The translations under genes and the position numbers were made by a program. From an uncultured Acinetobacter sp. (GTDB lineage Bacteria; Pseudomonadota; Gammaproteobacteria; Pseudomonadales; Moraxellaceae): a DNA stretch of 40,674 bases. Location: positions 1-40,674 of the forward strand of contig NZ_CANQLZ010000024.1 of the NCBI RefSeq assembly GCF_947624825.1. Direction: 5' to 3'. Below, one piece after another: positions 36,011 to 40,674 of the stretch (its first letter is position 1; the number at the start of each line of letters is the position of its first letter). Below the pieces are notes generated by a model. The model worked only from the letters and a program-made list of their open reading frames with translations. It was not told the origin of the DNA and ran no database searches.

Positions 36011-36526
36011 TTAAAAATCATCATCTAAATCAAAGTCTTCATCATCTAAGATGCGATCTTCAGCTTTTTCGATGTCAGCCATGACTTTTACAAAGAAGCG
36101 TAATTTACGCACGGTATCGCGCGCTTCGCCCCAATCTTCACTGTCATAATCAATTTTAAATTCACGGACTAAACCGTCAATCCACTGTTGTACTTCGACT
36201 TTTAACGATTGTAATTCTTCACTTGCACGCGCGTCGTCAAGTTGTTCGCGAATTTCTAAAGCATCTTGTAGAAATTCAAAATCACTAATCGATTGATCAA
36301 GATGATAATCTTGTTTTTTTAAGCCAAGAAGATATCCCGCACGGCTATCAACCTGAGATAAAATCTTATAGGCTTGATTGATCTCACTTGATTTGATCAA
36401 TGCTTGATCTTTATCGCTTGTTTTATCAGGATGATATTGCTGCTGCAACTTTAAGAATTGAGTCTTTAAAGCGGCTAAATCAATATCGAGTGCTACAGGA
36501 AGGTTGAACAACTCAAAATGATTCAT
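36011..36526 (-). CDS. hscB: Fe-S assembly co-chaperone HscB (J-protein)
   Basis: HscB binds IscU, carries it to HscA and stimulates ATP hydrolysis. The 171-aa protein has an N-terminal J domain with the essential HPD in QQQYHPDKTSDKDQ, then SSEINQAYKILSQVDSRAGYLL, typical of HscB. The C-terminal helical bundle binds IscU, and an unusually acidic tail (DDEDFDLDDDF) ends the protein. ATG 36526 has GGAA six bases upstream, a weak site. It is preceded by a 92-bp gap that contains a strong hairpin, unlike the shorter spacing of the downstream genes. Confidence 0.95.
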   Translation of the reverse strand: MNHFELFNLPVALDIDLAALKTQFLKLQQQYHPDKTSDKDQALIKSSEINQAYKILSQVDSRAGYLLGLKKQDYHLDQSISDFEFLQDALEIREQLDDARASEELQSLKVEVQQWIDGLVREFKIDYDSEDWGEARDTVRKLRFFVKVMADIEKAEDRILDDEDFDLDDDF

Positions 36527-36562
36527 GGGAGGTTCCGGCTAATTTTGCTGAGGTAAGATACA

Positions 36563-36593
36563 ATTAAAACAGTGTAAATGACACTGTTTTAAT
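36563..36593 (-). promoter_or_regulatory. Strong hairpin in the iscA-hscB gap
   Basis: A perfect 13-bp stem (ATTAAAACAGTGT/ACACTGTTTTAAT, 5-nt loop) lies within the operon between iscA and hscB. On the minus strand it ends in TTTTAAT, not a long T-tract, so it may attenuate, stabilise or be a processing site. It divides iscRSUA from hscBA-fdx. Confidence 0.7.
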
Positions 36594-36618
36594 GCAAAGA
36601 TGGTCAAGAGACTAAGGC

Positions 36619-36939
36619 TTAAACTGTAAAAGATTCGCCGCAGCCGCATTCACCTTTTTTATTGGGATTGTTAAACTCAAAGCCTTCATTAAGACCGTTT
36701 TTCACGTAGTCCATCTCCATACCTTCAAGATAAACTAAGCTTTTCGGGTCTACAAAAACTTTAACGCCAAATTGATCAAAAACTTGGTCGTGGCTGTCTA
36801 CTTCGTCAACAAACTCAAGCACGTAGGCTAAGCCTGAACAGCCTGAAGTTTTCACGCCAACGCGAATGCCTTCACCCTTACCACGATTTTGTAGGTAATT
36901 GCTGATATGAGCCGCAGCATTTTTGGTTAAATTGATCAT
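36619..36939 (-). CDS. iscA: A-type Fe-S carrier IscA
   Basis: A 106-aa A-type carrier that delivers clusters to target apoproteins. It has the three conserved cysteines in [14 protein letters not shown] (first) and GECGCGESF at the C-terminus (second and third), plus [19 protein letters not shown] 36939 gives [12 protein letters not shown], the usual start, with GGAG seven bases upstream; the longer ORF is rejected. It lies between iscU (34 bp upstream) and the hairpin-containing gap before hscB. Confidence 0.96.
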   Translation of the reverse strand: MINLTKNAAAHISNYLQNRGKGEGIRVGVKTSGCSGLAYVLEFVDEVDSHDQVFDQFGVKVFVDPKSLVYLEGMEMDYVKNGLNEGFEFNNPNKKGECGCGESFTV

Positions 36940-36973
36940 GAAAACTCCATTACATCCAAACAAATCAGAACAA

Positions 36974-37363
36974 TTAAGCCTTGTCAGCTCGCTTTGTACG
37001 GTAATCTTCTACCGCAGCTTTAATTGCATCTTCAGCCAATACAGAGCAGTGTACTTTTACAGGTGGTAATGCAAGTTCATTGGCAATATCAATGTTTTTG
37101 ATTGCTTGAGCTTGATCTAAAGTTTTACCTTTTAACCATTCTGTAACTAAAGAACTCGATGCAATTGCAGAACCACAGCCATAAGTCTTAAAACGTGCTT
37201 CTTCAATCACGCCTTCATCGTTCACCTGAATTTGTAAACGCATCACGTCGCCACATGCAGGGGCACCGACCATACCTGTGCCTACATTTTCTGCATTTTT
37301 GTCTAATACACCAACATTACGAGGATTTTCGTAATGGTCAATCACTTTTTCGCTATAAGCCAT
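36974..37363 (-). CDS. iscU: Fe-S cluster scaffold IscU
   Basis: IscU is the scaffold on which IscS-derived sulfur and iron form [2Fe-2S] and [4Fe-4S] clusters. The 129-aa protein begins [18 protein letters not shown], the invariant IscU start. Cluster cysteines are in [19 protein letters not shown] and [10 protein letters not shown], with the nearby Asp. The HscA recognition motif LPPVK is present in [19 protein letters not shown] precedes ATG 37363. A hairpin of about 26 nt lies just before it, in the 104-bp gap after iscS. Confidence 0.98.
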   Translation of the reverse strand: MAYSEKVIDHYENPRNVGVLDKNAENVGTGMVGAPACGDVMRLQIQVNDEGVIEEARFKTYGCGSAIASSSLVTEWLKGKTLDQAQAIKNIDIANELALPPVKVHCSVLAEDAIKAAVEDYRTKRADKA

Positions 37364-37431
37364 GTTGCTTCTCCAAACCTCGGGGTCAGCCTTTAATATT
37401 GAATATGAGGTTTTAAACGTTAATTTCAACA

Positions 37432-37457
37432 ACCTTGTCACCAAATGGCAACAAGGT
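37432..37457 (-). promoter_or_regulatory. Hairpin in the iscS-iscU gap
   Basis: Arms ACCTTGT/ACAAGGT enclose an inner GCCA...TGGT pairing, giving a nearly continuous stem with two G-T wobbles. It begins about 10 bp after the iscS stop. No T-tract follows, so it is more likely an RNA stability or processing element than a terminator. Confidence 0.6.
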
Positions 37458-37467
37458 CCAAGCGTTG

Positions 37468-38685
37468 TTAGTGTTCAGTCCACTCAACTTTAGACAGATC
37501 AATCCCTTCTTTGTACATATCCCAAAGTGGAGAAAGGTCACGTAACTTTTCAACTGCAGCTTGGGTAATGTTCAACACATGGTCAATATCTTCTTCGGTC
37601 GTATATTTACCAAAGCTAAAACGGATCGAGCTATGTGCAAGTTCATCAGATAAACCAAGTGCACGTAATACATAAGATGGCTCAAGCGTCGCTGATGTAC
37701 ATGCAGAACCTGAAGATACCGCAGCATCTTTAAGCGCCATCATCAGTGATTCACCTTCAACAAAGTTAAAGCTTACATTTAAATAGTTGGCCACGTTATA
37801 TGTTGGATGACCGTTTAGGAACACTTGTTCTAAACCTTGTAAGCCATTCCATAACTTGTCACGTAATACACGTAAGCGAGCTTGTTCAGCTGCTAAGTTT
37901 TTACCTGCAAGTTCGAACGCTTCACCCATGCCTACAATTTGATGTGTTGCAAGCGTACCTGAACGCATACCACGTTCATGACCGCCGCCATGCATTTGAC
38001 CTTTGAGGCGAACACGTGGGCTACGACGTACAAATAATGCACCAATGCCTTTTGGACCATAGATTTTATGTGCAGAGAAACTCATCAAGTCAATTTTCAT
38101 GCTTGATAAGTCAATCTCAACTTTACCTGCCGCTTGCGCTGCATCTACGTGGAAGAAAATTTTCTTAGCACGTGTGATTTCACCAATGGCAGCAACATCA
38201 GTGATGGTACCGACTTCGTTGTTGACCATCATCAATGATACTAAAATTGTATCTGGACGAATTTCAGCTTCAACCATTTCAGGAGTAATTAAACCTGTTT
38301 GTGGTTGTGGCTCGATATAGGTAATTTCAAAACCTTCAGATTCAAGCTCACGACATGTATCTAAAATTGCTTTATGTTCAATTTTAGAAGTAATGATGTG
38401 TTTACCTTTTGACGCATAGAACTGTGCAACACCTTTAAGCGCTAGGTTATCTGATTCAGTTGCACCAGAAGTCCATACAATCTCGCGTGGGTCAGCTTTA
38501 ATTAAGTTTGCAACCTGTTCACGTGCGTACTCGATTTTTTCTTCTGCTTGCCAGCCATAAGCATGTGAGCGAGATGCAGCGTTACCGAAAGTACCTTCAA
38601 AAGTAAGGCACTCTACCATACGTTCTGCAACTTGAGGGTCGACAGGAGTTGTAGCTGCGTAGTCAAGATAAATTGGACGTTTCAT
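37468..38685 (-). CDS. iscS: Cysteine desulfurase IscS
   Basis: IscS is the PLP enzyme that takes sulfur from cysteine for Fe-S clusters and tRNA thiolation. The 405-aa protein begins [16 protein letters not shown]. The PLP lysine is in [11 protein letters not shown], and the mobile active-site loop carries the catalytic cysteine in [21 protein letters not shown], identifying the group I (IscS) rather than SufS type. ATG 38685 lies 1 bp after the iscR stop; AGG inside the end of iscR is eight bases upstream, so translation is probably coupled. It ends before the iscS-iscU hairpin. Confidence 0.98.
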   Translation of the reverse strand: MKRPIYLDYAATTPVDPQVAERMVECLTFEGTFGNAASRSHAYGWQAEEKIEYAREQVANLIKADPREIVWTSGATESDNLALKGVAQFYASKGKHIITSKIEHKAILDTCRELESEGFEITYIEPQPQTGLITPEMVEAEIRPDTILVSLMMVNNEVGTITDVAAIGEITRAKKIFFHVDAAQAAGKVEIDLSSMKIDLMSFSAHKIYGPKGIGALFVRRSPRVRLKGQMHGGGHERGMRSGTLATHQIVGMGEAFELAGKNLAAEQARLRVLRDKLWNGLQGLEQVFLNGHPTYNVANYLNVSFNFVEGESLMMALKDAAVSSGSACTSATLEPSYVLRALGLSDELAHSSIRFSFGKYTTEEDIDHVLNITQAAVEKLRDLSPLWDMYKEGIDLSKVEWTEH

Positions 38686-38686
38686 G

Positions 38687-39160
38687 TCAAATACCTGTAA
38701 CCGATAAAAGGGCTGAATCAAAAGATGCTGAATTTTGGCGAATGGCAACGGTTTGTACATTGTCACGGGCAATCAAGTCAGCAAGCGTGATTTTTGCTAA
38801 ATAATCGGCAATATGATGGGAGAGTTCCTGCCATAAATCGTGAGTTAAACACATTGCGCCATTTTGGCAATTGCCTTTATGATCACAGCGTGTGGCATCC
38901 ACGGCTTCATTTACAGCCTCAATGATTTCTAACACAGTAATATCGTCGGCACCACGCGCTAAATGGTAACCACCATTGGCACCTCGTACGCTAGACACTA
39001 GGCCGTGACGCTTAAGCTTTGCAAATAACTGCTCTAAATAAGCAACAGAAATCGTTTGACGTGCTGCAATTTCAGCAAGCGTGATCGTTTTTTCAGTTGG
39101 CTGCAAAGCTAAATCAAGAAGTGCAGTCACTGCGTAGCGACCGCGGGTAGTTAAGCGCAT
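38687..39160 (-). CDS. iscR: Fe-S cluster-sensing regulator IscR
   Basis: IscR is an Rrf2-family regulator that binds a [2Fe-2S] cluster and then represses isc. The 157-aa protein begins [17 protein letters not shown] with a winged helix-turn-helix ([30 protein letters not shown]). The cluster ligands appear as C-x5-C-x5-C-x2-H in [20 protein letters not shown], the same pattern as E. coli IscR. ATG 39160 is the natural start. It is the promoter-proximal gene of the operon, and its own type 1 site covers the promoter. Confidence 0.97.
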   Translation of the reverse strand: MRLTTRGRYAVTALLDLALQPTEKTITLAEIAARQTISVAYLEQLFAKLKRHGLVSSVRGANGGYHLARGADDITVLEIIEAVNEAVDATRCDHKGNCQNGAMCLTHDLWQELSHHIADYLAKITLADLIARDNVQTVAIRQNSASFDSALLSVTGI

Positions 39161-39193
39161 GATTCGATACACATGTTAAGACTAGATACAGTG

Positions 39194-39226
39194 ATTTTAT
39201 GAATCCTGACTAAAATAGTCAAGTTT
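39194..39226 (-). promoter_or_regulatory. isc promoter with overlapping IscR type 1 operator
   Basis: On the minus strand TTGACT (39222-39217, five of six) and TAAAAT (39199-39194, five of six) are 17 bp apart. The 25-bp window 39226-39202 matches the published E. coli type 1 IscR consensus (ATASYYGACTRwwwYAGTCRRSTAT) at about 22 positions, including both GACT/AGTC half sites. This predicts repression by [2Fe-2S]-IscR. The match was counted by eye. Confidence 0.85.
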
Positions 39227-39271
39227 TTTTATTGTGCATCGAAAGCTTTTAATTTGAAAGAAAATGCAGGC

Positions 39272-39913
39272 TTATAGATAAAATTGAGTATACAGCAATA
39301 TCAGCAATAAAAGCACTATAATGCCCAAAAAGAGCACATTTAGACGCTTTTGCTTGCTTTGCAAATGACGCATACGGTTTTTGTACTGCTTAACTTCAAC
39401 TTGTAAGCTATTAATTTTAGCGCGTTGTAGATCTATTTTCTCAAGTAAAGGGTTGATTCGATGCTTTGATGCGAGCACATCACCATTTTCTAAAGGCTCA
39501 TTGAGCCATTGTTTCCAATCAGACAGCACTTTTGGCAAGCTAAACATTAAAGCTAAATCGCGAAATTCATCTTTTAATGTGATATCACCTTCAATACGCA
39601 TGGCACGAATACTACGTTTATTGCCTAAAACAAATATCTTAATTAAATCCATTAAGGTGGTGCGTATATCTAGATCAACAGGTTGGGTGGGTGCTTGGGT
39701 GTCAAATAAAACCCCGTGTTGGTTAAATTCAACATAAAAATCGAAATAGGGCACATAGCTGTTAATTTTAATGCGTACATTTTGGTCTACAAACTTCTTT
39801 GCTTGATGTGCAATAACACGGTCATGTTGTAATACAAAAGTAAATAAAGTTTCCAGCGCCACCATACTCATATCAAGAATGACCGCTTGTTGCTTTTTAT
39901 TACGTTGACTCAT
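39272..39913 (-). CDS. SCP2/UbiJ-like lipid-binding protein with C-terminal membrane anchor
   Basis: A 213-aa protein. The N-terminal 125 residues (ALETLFTFVLQHDRVIAHQAKKF, then RAMRIEGDITLKDEFRDLALMF) resemble the SCP2-type domain of UbiJ, whose members bind polyprenyl intermediates for ubiquinone synthesis. A charged coiled coil (about 150-185, KIDLQRAKINSLQVEVKQYKNRM) leads to one C-terminal membrane helix (LNVLFLGIIVLLLLILLYTQF). UbiJ itself is usually soluble and lies in ubiE-ubiJ-ubiB; here no ubi gene is adjacent, so it is called UbiJ-like only. ATG 39913 is preferred to the longer ORF. It lies upstream of iscR on the same strand. Confidence 0.6.
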   Translation of the reverse strand: MSQRNKKQQAVILDMSMVALETLFTFVLQHDRVIAHQAKKFVDQNVRIKINSYVPYFDFYVEFNQHGVLFDTQAPTQPVDLDIRTTLMDLIKIFVLGNKRSIRAMRIEGDITLKDEFRDLALMFSLPKVLSDWKQWLNEPLENGDVLASKHRINPLLEKIDLQRAKINSLQVEVKQYKNRMRHLQSKQKRLNVLFLGIIVLLLLILLYTQFYL

Positions 39914-40072
39914 AAACCGATCCCTGATCAAAATTTACGTATAAATAAATCTAAATTTGCCACAGCTTTGTAGAACAGTTTTGATAAAGGTGCAAGTGTT
40001 GGCTTTGTTATTATAAAAAAACCCTAAGCTTTAATCTTAAAAATCTACATAAAATCAGCAAGGAGGCAACAT

Positions 40073-40525
40073 ATGCCAACACAAAGCACAGACACTAGTG
40101 ATAAAAATAGCCTAAGTAAGAATAAAAATACATGTATAAACAACAAAAAATCCAATAAAAGCAAAAAAAATACTCTCGATTTTAAAAAATATACACAACA
40201 AATTTGGCTTGCAGGTTTAGGCGCTTTTTCACGTGCAGAAGAAGAAAGTTCAAAATTATTTGAAAATTTAGTCAAAATTGGTGAGGAATTCGAAAAAAAT
40301 ACACGCAATAAAACAGATGAAGACGAAAAATCTAATCACAGCGTACAAGATTTGAAAGACAAAGGTTGGGATCAAAAGCTGCAACAATCATTCAATAAAT
40401 TGGGGTTAGCTAGTCATAAAGATATACATATACTGCAACAATTAATCTTACAACTAGACGCGAAATTAGATCACTTGATCGAAGAAAATCAACAACTCAA
40501 GCAGCAATTACAAAATAAACCTTAA
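40073..40525 (+). CDS. Phasin family protein (polyhydroxyalkanoate granule-associated)
   Basis: Phasins coat polyester granules and control their size. The 150-aa protein has a lysine/asparagine-rich, disordered N-terminus (1-35). The hallmark YTQQIWLAGLGAFSRAEEESSKLFENLVKIGEEFE comes next. The C-terminus is a leucine/glutamine-rich coiled coil (LQQLILQLDAKLDHLIEENQQLKQQL) typical of PhaI/PhaF-like proteins. AAGGAGG gives a very strong ribosome binding site for ATG 40073. No phaC or phaA/B genes are in view. The antisense ORF across the Lys-rich region is an AT-rich shadow. Confidence 0.85.
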   Translation: MPTQSTDTSDKNSLSKNKNTCINNKKSNKSKKNTLDFKKYTQQIWLAGLGAFSRAEEESSKLFENLVKIGEEFEKNTRNKTDEDEKSNHSVQDLKDKGWDQKLQQSFNKLGLASHKDIHILQQLILQLDAKLDHLIEENQQLKQQLQNKP

Positions 40526-40585
40526 GCTTTAGTCGAACACAGATTTTTTATTTCTATTATTTTTAATAAAAGCAGCAAGATAGTA

Positions 40586-40615
40586 TTGCCTTTTGCCCCA
40601 AAGCATTGCTATAAA
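40586..40615 (+). promoter_or_regulatory. Possible promoter of a gene beyond the window
   Basis: TTGCCT (40586-40591) and TATAAA (40610-40615) have an 18-bp spacer. The window then ends with a Shine-Dalgarno-like AAGAGGACGT, suggesting that a plus-strand gene starts just off the end. No coding sequence is visible in 40526-40674. Confidence 0.35.
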
Positions 40616-40674
40616 GGCGTTATACAGATTTTTAGTCATAGTTTAGATCTCGCATATAGAGATTAAGAGGACGT

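Noticed and set aside
40045..40308. Hydrophobic minus-strand ORF over the phasin start
   Set aside because: It is the complement of the Lys/Asn-rich phasin N-terminus (Leu/Phe runs from AAA/AAT codons), and the phasin has a very strong ribosome binding site.
1..40674. CRISPR arrays, tRNA or rRNA genes, prophage or defence islands
   Set aside because: No regularly spaced repeats, no cloverleaf or rRNA-like stretches, and no integrase, restriction, toxin-antitoxin or Cas-like proteins were seen; the genes are ordinary chromosomal functions.

Overview
This 40.7 kb window looks like chromosome of an Acinetobacter-type gammaproteobacterium (Moraxellaceae). The grounds are an AT-rich sequence with AT-biased codon use, the protein styles (LpxB, PldA, IscR, ClpS/ClpA, ArgF, phasin), the prmB-aroC pair and the complete isc cluster. 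The genus is inferred from recognition of protein families; no search was run. Almost everything is conserved housekeeping sequence. I see no CRISPR array, tRNA, rRNA, prophage, integrase or multi-gene defence cassette, and I found no convincing new multi-gene system.

Layout. 1-123: inner edge of an IS3-family element, cut by the window start. 362-5531: dadA, an LprI-like secreted protein, ispF, a phosphatase-like protein that lacks the catalytic Arg, a DAHP synthase and a TauE/SafE permease. 5949-8942: lpxB, then a TetR regulator co-directional with a Bcr/CflA-type drug exporter behind one 20-bp palindromic operator. 8949-9374: a poorly explained gap with a 34-codon ORF behind a strong Shine-Dalgarno. 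9375-13077: GNAT, ABC1/UbiB-like kinase, two small unknown proteins and an orphan SsuA-like lipoprotein. 13387-15497: prmB-aroC. 15544-17873: a minus-strand set of PfkB kinase, Rieske protein and YqiJ-like membrane protein (tightly packed), plus a small helical protein. 18109-22174: M16C zinc protease and outer-membrane phospholipase A. 22214-26451: ilvA divergent from rpiA, a YgjP-like metalloprotein and argC. 26532-29983: a membrane-anchored coiled-coil protein followed by clpS-clpA. 30049-33717: YnfA-like protein, a periplasmic protein, argF, a TetR regulator, a PncC/CinA-type amidase and a 76-aa unknown. 33760-39160, minus strand: iscR-iscS-iscU-iscA-hscB-hscA-fdx. 39272-40525: a UbiJ/SCP2-like protein with a C-terminal membrane anchor, and a phasin.

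The isc operon is the best-resolved unit. A near-consensus promoter is overlapped by a site matching the E. coli IscR type 1 consensus at about 22 of 25 positions, which implies autorepression by [2Fe-2S]-IscR. Two strong hairpins sit in the iscS/iscU and iscA/hscB gaps, suggesting segmental control of the transcript. A perfect bidirectional terminator closes the operon.

Other readable control elements are the TetR-type operator on the MFS/TetR operon, several intrinsic terminators (often shared by convergent genes), and likely promoters for ispF, argC and argF. Starts were moved inward from the longest possible ORF where a ribosome binding site, terminator or family length argued for it. All functional names rest on motif recognition from the sequence alone.
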